From: Oscarella lobularis
Lineage: Eukaryota; Porifera; Homoscleromorpha; Homosclerophorida; Oscarellidae
Length of the DNA stretch: 64,000 nucleotides
Direction: 5' to 3'
Assembly (NCBI RefSeq): GCF_947507565.1
Contig: NC_089186.1
Coordinates: 1,240,001-1,304,000, forward strand
Shown here: positions 9,720 through 20,900 of the stretch, piece after piece
How the letters are laid out: every line of letters starts with the position of its first letter
How positions within the stretch are numbered: position 1 is the first letter of the stretch
Position numbers and translations under genes: made by a program
Notes under the pieces: model-generated
Database searches by the model: none
Seen by the model: the letters and a program-made list of their open reading frames with translations, nothing else
Told to the model about the DNA's origin: nothing

Positions 9720-12700
9720 CTACTTACGACCATAAAGCTCTTCATATTTCGCAACGATAGCTCTTCGGCTGACGCCAACCTGCTTAGACCGCGCTAAAAG
9801 CTTGCCTACCGTCGGCGAAGGGTCTTGCTTTTTCCATGACTCAAGCACCTTGAACATACGAGAGACCTTACTGGGAGTAGAGTCACGAATCTCATCGAGA
9901 TCATCAGAAGAAATTCCAAGAAGAACACCGATGTCTTCCCATTTGGACGCTTTGACGGCAGCGCATGCTCTCATTAAATTATCTGTTACGATTTCATCGT
10001 CAGAAGGAAATGAGCCTAAACAAGACCATACACGTACGTGTACAATGAATAATTCTATACAAGCCGTACTGTACCAGTATCGATTCTAGCTTCAACGGGA
10101 CTTGCAGAAAAGACCACAGGCTACGCATAAAAAGTAAACCATGCAGTGAGGTCTGCTTTCTATGTATCATAAATTACCTCTGACGAATCCTTTTCAACTT
10201 CAGTGATCACCAAGTCTCGGACACGACAATTATTACGCTTCTCTGGTCGACTTGAAAACAGGATGTGATTAAGAGCTTCGTCGTTGAGCTTCTGATCCAC
10301 TTCACTGTACGAGTACATAGCCGGATCTTCGTCAAGTCGTCGGAGATGAGAACTGTCCAAATAGAACCAGTTTAGAATAACTCCCGGGCTCCTTTCATCG
10401 CAAGCCGTGGCGATGATCGCCTTTAGCTCGAATAGAAACCGCTTTGCCACTTCATGATCAGTGCTTTTGCTTGACCAGCGAAGTATAATGTCAATGCAAC
10501 AGTGCTCTTTTTTTATTCCATATTCAATGAGACTTTCGATTTTTTTGTCTCCGACGATCCTAACCAATTTGACCCCGTCTTTCCACGCCACGTAACTTGT
10601 ATTCGGAAGACGAGAGCACCGCGATTGGAAGACGGCAAATGCCGACGGCGAGATGATGTCAACGGAACGGTTGTCCACGATACACGTCCATCGTCGACTG
10701 TTCACCCCAAGCATCATTAGGAACTTCATCACTAAGAGCATTAATCTGATACACTCCGTCCATTCCTTTCACTTGAATGCACAAATCGAGTTCGATAAGA
10801 ACTTTAATTGCTTCGTCTACTGTCACGACAAACGGAGACGGCGTGCCCTTTTTTGTAAGATAATTTTCAAATAGTCGCAGAGCTGATCCCATGTCTTTTT
10901 TGGAAGCCTTGCCGGAGTTTTCACAAGGCAGGCCAAATACAAAATTATGCGAAGCGAGAAGAGGACCAATCACGTTGCGACAAAGCCAGAGAGGTCGAAT
11001 ACAAATTCGACGACCCAGATTAATAATCTATGCAAAATATTAGGCAACACAAGAAGAAAATCAATGAAATACCTACTATTCCGGACGAGTCAAGATATTC
11101 AACTGCCACTTTCTTCTCTTCCTCAGACAATTTTATGCCGACGTCATTAGCAACCCAATTCTCAAATTCATCAGTCGTCAGGAAATAGGCCAATGGCTTC
11201 TTCTTTCTCTTGTCGTCAGGAAGAGAAAGATACTCCTCAATCGCGTGGCAAAGTTTGGGAACATCATCTGCTTCCTAAAAATAAATCTCTACGTCTATTT
11301 TACTTAGGGTGATCATTACCCTGAGCATTTCTTCACGAATTTGTTTCAGTATTTTTCGGCAGCTATCCATGCAACGTGATTGGCTTTTACTGCAATCCAT
11401 TTTGATAACGTGAGAAATTTCAAACGTATCTTCAAAATCTTTCCGAAGATTTTCGACGACTTCATCGAGCCTGATACTGACGTTGATTCTCATTTCGTCA
11501 TGGAAACCAATAAGATTAAAAATCACGACGAGGCGGATAAGTGACGTCAAGTGAGGTAGAAGCCTTCTCAACGCTGCCTTAGAAAACGCACACCAGAATC
11601 GCCCCTTTTCTAGAAGACGAAGAACCGATTCTGAAGTCATTTCCTTTCTTTCTCGAATTGGAATGACGAGACAGAACAAAGTATTGGACTGTTGAAAAAA
11701 GAGACCGTGCGCACTGTGGAATGTCGGTTGGGCACCAAAGTCCCACGTCGATCCCTTGCCAACTTTTGGAATTGTGCAATAGTGAATTTCAACGCCAGGA
11801 GTACGATCGTCTTCTTTGGGTGGAGGTTCGTTGAGTTGCAGAAGGGAATTCACTAACGTCGTTTTTCCCGCCATTTCGCTGCCAATTACGCAGACTTTGA
11901 TCGAATCCGGACGAACCACTTCTCGTTGTTGAAGAACGGAAAATCGAGCTGTGTCCTATTACGCTAATTAAATACGGTAACTGAATGAAAATAATGACGC
12001 ACGTAATGCTGTCGAAGAAGAGCTCTCATTTCACCATTATGTGCCACCTGATAAGGCGTGTTTCCGTACTAAATTCAAATTTATAAATTGCTTTAATTTA
12101 AAATGAGATCACGTTACCCTGTCTTGGCATGTGACGTCAACACCCTTCTCCACTAATAAATCAATAACTGACTTGTCTATTGAATGGCTCTTCGCAGCCA
12201 TATGCAAGGCATTTTGTTGGTTCTATGAAGCGATAACAAGTGAGGAATAAGAATTACAGTATGACCGACCTTATCTCTGGCAGAAACACCAGCTCCTAAC
12301 TCAATTAGTTGCTGAATGATGAAGAAAGAGGGATGTTTATCACATGCGTACAACAAGGGTGACATTCCCTTCTGAAAATAGAATTGCCAACAAAAATGAG
12401 AAATATTGTAAGAATGCTACCTCATTATCAAAGTTTATATCAATGCCTTTCTCAAGGACAAGATATCGAAGAACATCTTTTGCATCGTCTTCACACTTTA
12501 AGGGGCGTGTTGCATAAAACAAAGCCGTCCTCCCAAGCTGAACAAAAAGGCAATTTGTTCATTGCTACTTGTAGCAAGTAAACGACATCTCACGTAGCTA
12601 TCTTTTGCTCCAAAGTCAGCGCTGTTTCGCCCCAAGTAACGAACCTTCAATGATCGATCGATGGAACTATGACACGCCAACATAAAAGGCGTCGCGCCCT

Positions 12701-13773
12701 CCTGAAGATGTAATAAGAAAAATAAAAATATCAGAAGTGAAATTGTTTTAACCTTGTTGACGCTATTAATGCTAGCGTTGTGTTCCACGAGCCATTTAAC
12801 TCCATAAATGCTTCCAACCGAGCAGGCACGATGCAGAGGGGTGTTCTTAAACTATAACAACTATTGTACAATTAACCAACCGAAGCACATCACACACCAC
12901 CATCGTTTCAATAGTTTTGACACGCAGTTCCTTTACATTGACAAGATAATGAAAAATCTCGTTCGCCTTTTCAGATGACGAAAATTTATTTTCAGCAGCC
13001 CAAACCTAAGAATTGAAAGATATTGTAGCCAGAGCGATCATATCAACTCTGTCACAATATCAGATTGTGATAAAATGCAGCCATGCTCTTCGAGATAGCG
13101 CATTTTCTTCATTGTGTCAATGGAACTTGCACAGGCATACGAAAATGGCGTACGTCGACCCTAAAGAACAGTGACAAGTGCAACTATCTGAAATAATTTG
13201 CAGCTTATACAGCGACGCTTTTCACATTGACATTGGCACCGTGACTGACGAGCCATTCAACGCCAAAAATATTTCCCCACTCACAAGCACAGTGAAGTGG
13301 GCGGAGTCCAATCTGCATCGACGCATTAATTTAATTTACCAATCCAAAAACGCATTCATACCCCTGATGAGTTGTTTTCAATGTCCTGATTTCTTTGCTC
13401 GAGCGCACAACTGAGCCAAGCATCGGCTTCCTCCGACGTTTCAAACTCTCTTCCCGCCACATAGTGAAGCAATGAAAGGTCGGCGTAGAACTATACGACG
13501 AAAAGGAGAATATGAACGGAGTGCAGCAATCAAAAACACAACTATTCAATACCTGCTCCGATCTAAAACCCTTTTGAGTAGAAAGAAAACTCCACAAATC
13601 ATCCTCATTTCTCTTCTCGATTATCTCGGTCAATTGCTCGATCACGGACGATATCTTTTTCAAAGGCGATGCTCGCTGTTCGATATCACGCGTCCTTACT
13701 AGTGTTCGATATCACGCGTCCTTACTAGTCGCGTCATGAAGACTTCCTTCAGCGAAGAGAAGAACGAAGCCAT
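9720..13773 (-). CDS. Gene B: ankyrin-ROC-COR-death protein, tandem paralogue of gene A with a frame break in COR
   Basis: The ATG at 13773 (MASFFSSLKEVFMTRL) and the exon order match gene A: helical exon, ankyrin exons (13.5-12.0 kb), ROC exon (P-loop GSEMAGKT at 11860-11883, WDFGAQ), COR, and a death domain ending at 9720 (KWEDIGVLLG, MFKVLESWKK, SPTVGKLLA). Gene A reads DVYRGQ then RYECNKSVDIIS. Gene B reads DVYRGQPFR and then a stop, because about 14 bp are missing near 10670. Downstream codons (SVDIISPSAF onward) stay clean in the next frame. If real, the product lacks the C-terminal half of COR and the death domain. It may be a recent pseudogene, a truncated isoform or an assembly indel. 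It is otherwise a ROCO-family GTPase. Confidence 0.75.
13678..13729. repeat. 26-bp perfect tandem duplication at the first exon-intron border of gene B
   Basis: The 26-mer starting GTTCGATATCACGCGTCCTT (ending ACTAGT) occurs twice head to tail, at 13678-13703 and 13704-13729. On the minus strand each unit carries a GTAAGG donor and a GATATCGAAC-AG/C end. The duplication therefore supplies both the donor and the acceptor of a roughly 50-bp first intron. Gene A has a longer, non-repetitive intron here. Confidence 0.85.
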
Positions 13774-13989
13774 TTGCAACAAAGGAGAACAGACGCATGC
13801 GCACTCGGCTTAAAATCATTCCAAAGGTGACGTCAGGAGACATGTAAGATATATTTATCAATCAGATAACGGAAATCAACTACTAGGGTTTTCTAACGAA
13901 ATAAAAACAGCGCAAACTAATAACGCTCAAGTTAGGAGACAAACGATTACCACTGCCAAAAATAATGTAAATAGGCTACAGTATTGCCG

Positions 13990-14440
13990 ATGGGGTACGT
14001 CGGAGACAATTCTGACTAACCTAGTCAAAGGCAGAAATATCAGCCCCTGATTCAATTAGTTGCTAAGTAAAAGGTAACAAAGACAGGCTTGCAATATGAG
14101 CGTCTTTCGTACTAAAAAAAATTGCCAAGCAAAAATGCGAAATGTGGTGCAAATGCGACGTCCATGCCTCTCTCAATGACAAGATATCAAAGAACATTAT
14201 TCACGTTGCCATTTGAGGGCTGAGTGGAAAAAAAACAAAACCGTCTTCGCCAATAACAATGACATCTAACGTCGTCTAATGCAACGCAACTCCTTTCTCA
14301 CCCAAGTAGCAAACTTTCTTCGATCGATTGACAACACGTGAACACGCTAACATCAAAGGCGTTCCTTGAAGCTGAAGATAAAACTCAAATAAATACATAA
14401 CAAGTGAAATCTTCAACCCACTCTGACACTATTGGTTAAC
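13990..14440 (-). pseudogene. Decayed ankyrin-repeat fragment
   Basis: The segment resembles the middle ankyrin exons of genes A and B: the lines encoding LIELGADVS, VLRYLVIEKGIDIN and GRTALFHATHP in gene A have recognisable remnants. Here the frames are broken by several indels, and an A-run replaces part of the Phe-His-Ala-Thr line. No ROC domain is attached. Confidence 0.45.
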
Positions 14441-14449
14441 GAGGTCACG

Positions 14450-15130
14450 TGACGTCACTCGACGTCAATGCAATGACTTTCGGAGGAAAAGGCAATCAAA
14501 TAAGAGCAAAATGTCGCCTTTTTCGAAGCAAACCGCTTTGCCGGGGGAAACGGACAGTCAACCAGTGAGTACATTCCAGTAGAAATTTCACCCAGAGAAA
14601 AATCCCAATAACTGTTATTTGATTAGAGATGACTTTTTAATACCGTGCTTCCTTTCAACTTCATTATGACGTTGTACTTCACGCAGAACGGAGGCGAGAT
14701 TGACTCCCCTATGACGTCACTGGTAACTCAGACTGGGTTTAAGAGTGATCTCCTCCTTCTCCTCCTCGCACAATTGAAACACAGTAGCCATTTGACTCCT
14801 TGATCTTCAATTACTCTACTATTTTCTGTTGCATGATCTGGGCTTGGACTCTTTGTTTCCCTATCAGGGATTCTCTCATAGGAAGCTCCAGAGCTGTGGA
14901 AGCTCGACCCTCCATAGGACTCATTTTCAGAGCGAAAAGGGAGAGGAGCGAGGTCGTTCTCGTGACCAACAACGAGAAATAAAATAGCGATGACGTAATG
15001 AGGATAACGGCCACAGTCGGCTCCTTATTGGGACCTTGGCACACAGGAGAGTAGCAGAAAGAATAGAAAAGTTTTTTTAGAGTATCTGCTTACTCTTTTA
15101 GCTATTGTGCGTAAGAGGATTATGAACATA
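14450..15130 (-). pseudogene. Decayed membrane-protein tail fragment, copy 2 of 3
   Basis: It matches 8.34-9.18 kb. On the minus strand it reads a hydrophobic run (PTVAVILI then, after a one-base slip, YVIAILFLVVG), then HENDLAPLPFRSENESYG, SYERIPDRETKSPSPDHATE, VIEDQGVKWLLCFN and an acidic run that here appears as RRRRR because the frame shifts. The frameshifts mark it as non-functional. It preserves more of the tail than copy 1. Confidence 0.5.
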
Positions 15131-15229
15131 TTTTCATTGAAAGACACGCGGTGCTTGAAAGATTGCGCCGAAAATTGATGTGCAGGAAGAAATGAAAATG
15201 AAGAGATCAGCGATAGAAAGAACGAAAAA

Positions 15230-15620
15230 TCGGGAGTCCTATTAAAACAAATGCATACGAGAACTCAATCAAAAGAATGACGTACAAAATGCTGTCGAAG
15301 GAGAGCTCTCCTTTCACCATCTTCAGCCACCTCGTAAGGTGTCTCTCCGTTCTAAAATTCTGATTTATAAATTCTTTTAATTTTAAGAGAACACGTCACC
15401 TTGTCTTGCAACGTGACGTCACAACCCTTCTCAATCAATAGATCAATAATTAACTTGTCTATTCTTGAAGAGCTGTGTGCAGCCATATGCAAGGCATTTT
15501 GTTTGTCCTACAAAGTTTTGAGTAAAAAAACGAGTGAGGAATGAGCATTATAAGGGTGTCTTTCCCTCCTGAAAATAGAATTGCCTGACGAAAATGCAAA
15601 ATATCGTAAGAATGTTACCT
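15230..15620 (-). pseudogene. Decayed ankyrin fragment from the end of the ankyrin region
   Basis: It keeps remnants of NGETPYEVAEDGERRALLRQ and DKQNALHMAAHSSS, which correspond to the last two ankyrin exons of genes A and B just before the ROC exon. No ROC exon follows on the minus strand; the decayed membrane-protein unit is joined instead. Confidence 0.5.
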
Positions 15621-15689
15621 TAAGGACATCTCACGTGATCTTTCCCTTTCCCTTTCGCGTTTAGGGCGTTTAGGGTTAGCCTGCCCAAG

Positions 15690-16450
15690 GTCACGTCACT
15701 CGACGTCACTGCAATGACTTCCGGTGAAATATTCTTAGAAGTCAATCGCTCTTGTCTTTGGAGGAAAGGACAGTCAAACCGTTAACACATTCAAGCGAAA
15801 GTTTCAACTAAAGAAAAATCAGCAATAAATGTTATTTAATAAGAGATGACTTTTAATACCGTGCTATATCCTTTCAAATCAATTATGACTTTGTTTTTAC
15901 TGCTCTCGTACTTTACGCTGAACGGAGGGCGTCCCCGATGACGTCACTGGTGTCTCAGACTGCCGTTTCAGAGTCCACTCCTCCTTCTCCTCCTCGCACA
16001 ATCGAAGCAGATCAGCTATTTGACTCCCTTGATCCGCTATTTTCTGTTACATGATCAGGGCTTGGACTCTTTGTTGCCTTATCAGGGATTTTCTCATAAG
16101 AATCCCGACCCTCTATGGGACGCATTTCCAGAGCAAAAAAGGAGAGGAGCGAGGTCGTTCACGTGACCAAAGAAGAGAAAAAATAGCGATGACGTAGTTG
16201 AGGACAACGGTCACATTGGGTTCCTTATTGGGACCTCGCTACAAAGGAGAGTATCAGAAAGAATACAGGAAAGTTTTTTAGTGCATCTGCTACTCTTATA
16301 GCAATTGTGAGTAAGGAGATTTCATTGAAAGACAATTAATTGGTGATTGTGCTGAAAATGGATGAGCAAGAAGAAATGAAGAGACCAGCAAATATACCGC
16401 CATACCCAGCAATTGAAATGGCTCCCACTAGAGAAACCTAAATGAAGAGG
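15690..16450 (-). pseudogene. Decayed membrane-protein tail fragment, copy 3 of 3
   Basis: It matches the units at 8.34-9.18 and 14.45-15.13 kb, including the shared start (GACGTCACTGCAATGACTTC) and the SPSPDHVTEN remnant. It also retains an upstream hydrophobic exon, VSLVGAISIAGYGGIFAGLF, shortened in copy 1. Together the three copies suggest a parent with at least two hydrophobic segments. The frames are broken. Confidence 0.45.
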
Positions 16451-16459
16451 AAGTAAAGT

Positions 16460-17155
16460 ACTCAGATCATGATGGTCTATTGACTCACTTTCTAAGGAAA
16501 GAGCCCTCATGTAAGAATCTTACGCGTTCCTCATAAGGCGGTCATAGACTCGGCTTCGCTGAAACCTGATTTTGCTAATGGTATTCCTGACATCGTGATT
16601 TTGAGTTATTGGTCGTGTTTCCACTCAGGAAGCCTCGGCCATTTCGCGCTTTCTCCACGATTTTTTTCAAATTTGATAGCCAATTTTTCTTGTCGCTCAA
16701 ATTCGGTGCGAAAACGTAAAACGAGTTACTGGTGCAATTAATTGGATAAGCATTATCTGTATCTATAAAAAACCTAAGAAACAGATAAACTTATTTTCTC
16801 AAACAAATGCTTGTCGATTTGACTCTATGGAATAGACCTGCGGAATAAAATGACACTCAGATGAGACGGACATCTGATCCAAAGTGAGCACGTGTTGTTG
16901 AGCGTAATGACCATGTGACAATACCGTCCCATAAACCTAAAATTAATTAAATATTTCAAAAGGAAATTATCGAGCCACGCCCACTCGTTGTTTTCTTACC
17001 AAAACGTCGTTGAATAGGAAGAAGTGTCGTGGCATTAGACAGCGGCGGCAGACTTTGAGTAGGGTTTCCTCGCGGATGAAAATTCGGCCCGGAACTACGA
17101 GCGTCTACGTGGAGCACACGCGCTTCGATTTTTCCACGAATGGGGGCCCCCGCGC
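16460..17155 (-). pseudogene. PLEKHF: Rearranged phafin-like PH fragment(s)
   Basis: At 17100-16998 an exon reads LVVPGRIFIREETLLKVCRR and RHFFLFNDVL. At about 16945-16830 the next reads VYGTVLSHGHYAQQHVLTLD. Then comes the PH C-terminal helix, SDKKNWLSNLKKI (about 16760-16665). These segments are intact where the copy at 2.4-3.5 kb is deleted. However, no FYVE exon follows, a 4-bp loss breaks the frame after VYSI, and upstream exons are cut off at about 17155, where the RNF213 duplicate flank begins. A stray exon-2 piece (MSGIPLAKSGFSEAES) lies beyond at about 16600-16540. Confidence 0.6.
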
Positions 17156-17199
17156 GGATCATGTTGTCCTGCCGATCCGATGTGATTTGCGGCTCTCCA

Positions 17200-17902
17200 C
17201 ATCAAACATGGAACGGCAACTAACGGATGCATGCTTAGCGCTGTTCGAAAATCATGGTAGCGTTAGGAAACGAAAACGCGACCTCACGCTTTCTCAAACG
17301 AGTCGCTCGTCATCACTGCGATCAGACAAAGCGTCCTAACGTCAGCAGTTGTCGATCTACAAGAGATTCCCTTGCCCTATACGGGTCTGAGTTGAAGTCC
17401 CGGTCCGTTTCAGGGTCTGCAGTGGCGTATTCATCGCCGAACCAGTATCCTGAACGAAAGGAAACGTCTTAGACGACGTGTACACCGACTCGACGACCCA
17501 TGCATAGAACCACGCGTGCAGTCCTAGCGCTAAAACGTCACCAACGGGACGGAACGATAGCCAATGGAACGAACAACGCAAGATTCAGCAAGAAGGCGCC
17601 TAAAAACTGTCCATGTCTCTCCCTTTCTATAGTTTTTGGTCATGAAATTCGTCTAGAAAGAAGAAGCCCGTGCCATTTGAACGCGAAGAATGTCTACTGT
17701 ACTATCGAATCACGATGTGCACGTGGGGATCACAGTCAAATACGATTAGCTCGGAAAATGCAATTAATCATTGGCCAATCAGACATCTGCCTTGTTTACG
17801 CACAACGGTCACAGTGAGACGGTAGCGGCCCCACCGATTTCCTCCTACTGGAGTAAGAAAGTCAATTCTGAACACTCAGAAGTGAAGTTCAATACCGGCC
17901 AC
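17200..17902. repeat. 5' flank of RNF213-type copy 1, duplicated at 40.06-40.10 and 41.18-41.68 kb
   Basis: Several blocks recur upstream of copy 2: the motif AGTCCCGGTCCGTTTC (17396-17411 and 40087-40102), a block around CGAAAACGCGACCTCAC (41189), and the block preceding the ATG (ACCACATGG). They mark the left edge of the tandem duplication and probably include the promoter. No protein-coding potential is recognised; short open frames here are not conserved between the copies. Confidence 0.55.
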
Positions 17903-20900
17903 ATGGCTGAGGCGAACCGATCGGCGTGGGAACCCCAAACTTACCAAGGCAAGTTTACGTACTGACCGTTTTCCTCTCTTATTCGCGCTGCGTCCACGTA
18001 TTCTATCGACTGCTAAGACATTCCCGAACACGCATACTACCGCGGCGTAGCACGCGGTGCGGGTCTTCAGCCATGTGCTCTCATTTTCCAGGTTTGCAAC
18101 TCTCTATTGGCGATCAGACGTGGACTCTTCGATGCCAAAGAATTCCTTTTGAGAATTCGGTCGAAGTAAGGCGCCCGTCTGAGCCGCTTCCTCTAAAGAA
18201 GAAGCCGGATTCTGTTAATCACGTGATGCTTGCTCATATACGATCTTCTGTTGGCGACGACCTGGAGGCTATCCTGCAATCTGAAATCAACGAAAACTCG
18301 AAAGGACTCGTACTTGTGAACAATTCAGACAGTTTTCCTGCCAGTCATCAACCGTACTCGTTTGGAGATGACCCACGCATACCAGTTGTTCTGGTATCGT
18401 TATCTCCTGGTGCTTGTTTGGTGAAGGATCTACGAAAAAAGTATCTGTCACTTTTCTAGACGATTTGGTTGCTGACTGGGATCCATACCCTTCTTATCAT
18501 CGTCCAACGAAATCCATGTTTTTTCGAACTAAAACTGGATTTTATCTGCGCAAAAAGCTGAAAAAATTACTTGGTTCAAGGGACGCGTTGCTCAAACCGC
18601 TGCACAAGCGTCAAGGAAATTTTCAGGCTCTTTTTCAACTTATTGTTGATTTCAACCAAACTGTAAATTGTAAATATCTATAATCTTTATCATTTCATTC
18701 TTATTTAGTGCTCTGAGAAAAAATTGTCGTCCTCTTCTGAAGCAAGAAAAATTGAGAGAGTCATAGACGTACTATCTTCTCGCATGGATGAAGGGTTTCG
18801 GTGCAATTTTCCTTTTTATATAATGATGTCTTGGAGACTTCAAAGGTGATACACATATTTAATTAATGAACTTATTTTACCCCTGGCAATGTCTTTATAT
18901 AGTTTTTCATCGAAAGCAAAAGAATACTTTGTTGATTGTGTTATGAAGCTGAGGGTCTTGAATGTTGAAGCAATAGATGTAGTGAGAGAAGTGATTCGGT
19001 AAGGCTTGCCTCCCAAAATATCTACGTTGGTTACACTATGTCATACGTTGGCTCGGTAGAAATAATATTTGGGTGTCATGGCATGTGGCCGTTAATCAAA
19101 GCTCAACTAAGACGTTGACTGAAGCGTTTGAATTTGTGTGCCAAGAAAAGTTTAAGTCTTCTCATCTGGCTTCGAAAGGTTTAGAAGGCTTGCAAATTTT
19201 ATTCTTTGCTGGTATGACTGTTTTTGACTTTAATTAAATATCGTCTTCTGATTTGTCAGTACAGGTGCCGCACGTGGTTTATTGTATGCTCACGAAGGAA
19301 AGAAAAGTTTACCAGAGCTTTATTGGGAGGATTGCATCAAGGTGCTGAATTTTTTATTTTGTTGTTGCTATAGAAGTTTAATAATTAAATTTTAGTTTGT
19401 GAATGCCGAGGAAATAAACTGGAGTTCTGAAGCAACAGATAGCCTACATTTGTTGCTTCAGTTCGCAGCTGCTGTTTTACCGAGCAGCTTTAGCGTTAGG
19501 TTGTTTGAGTCACTCGTGAAAAAATTTCAAATATTTAGCTTCAGGGTTGTAAGGTATTAGCAGCTGTTTTAGAGGCATTGCGTGAGAAACAGTTTTTCGT
19601 TTTACAGGGATCTTCTGCGGCACTTTTTCTCACTTAAATCCCTTGAAACCGAGACTTGCCAAGTATTATCTGCGATCCTTCGTGCCCACTTTTTTTACAA
19701 CACCGATTCTTTACTGCACATCCAATACAACGCTTTGGGCGATGAACGTTTACTGCAGGAGGTATGTTGGTATATAGACGGTTTTGTCGTTTTGTGTAAA
19801 GTGTCTTGTGCGTTAATTTAGGCATGTGATCTACTTCTCTTTTTCTATGAAGACTGTTTTAAAAGGGAAATAACCCCCGAAGTTACTTCTCCATCTGCCG
19901 TTAAGATGGCGAGAAATGAGATGAAAAAATGGTGTGAAGGCATTCTCCTTTGTCTTTCTACCACAACAGGAAAATGGCCTTCTTACGCGACATCCTTTCT
20001 ACGAATGCTTCCAGAGCAAATGCATTCCATCTTTCACCATGAGGTAGTTCTAGCTTGCAGATCTCCTTTGCGTGCGTCATTACCGTTGTCGTGGTGCACT
20101 AAAGGTTAGCGCGTTTTTGAAAAGCAAGGCTGCCAAGTTTCCTGTCGCAGTGTTTGCGTCAGCGATCGACTTTGTTGATCCAGAGGTACGTAGAAGGAGC
20201 AGTTTTATTGTTTTGTAATGTTCATTTCTGCATGGGAAGGCGCTGGGCCACTTTTTTGACGACTACGTGTGTGGGCAGGTTGATCTGAAGCAGGATCAGT
20301 GGCAGGAGCTGTTCACGTTGGTTGATGGTTCCAAAAGGTATTACTTGTTTATTTTCGACGTTCTCTCTAATGCAGAACGGCGTTATGCGTACACGCTAAG
20401 AGATTTAGGCTGTACAAGTAGCACTGTTGTTTTTTTTTCAGTCGAAAATGGAACCTTGCTAAGCAAAGTGTACTGTCGTTCTTACAACGCGTTGCAAATT
20501 CTGCGTATATCAGTCGTCCTGCCGACTTCTTCTTGGTTTTGTTGTCCCTCAGCAACCCAGAGAAATGTCCTGAAATTTTGACCGTTTGTGGCGAAAGTTC
20601 TCACGACATATTGCTCAAGAAATTCTCTGATTTTCTTTTGAAATATTTTAAAGGACACACACTTGACCTGAGAAGAAAAATTAATAATGTTCTGGTAAAA
20701 CTCTTTAACATTAGTCTTTTCTATAGCTGAATTACCTTTTTTATGTTTTAGAGTGGTCTTGAGCATCCGAAATCGTCTCCGTTGTGCGATTGTCTTCTTG
20801 ATGTTTACTTACAGGTGAATCAGCGTTTACCTAGTCATCTTCTTAGAAGCTTATTCTTTTTATTTTTCATAGGTCGTGATTCCTACAAAAGCTGATATTG

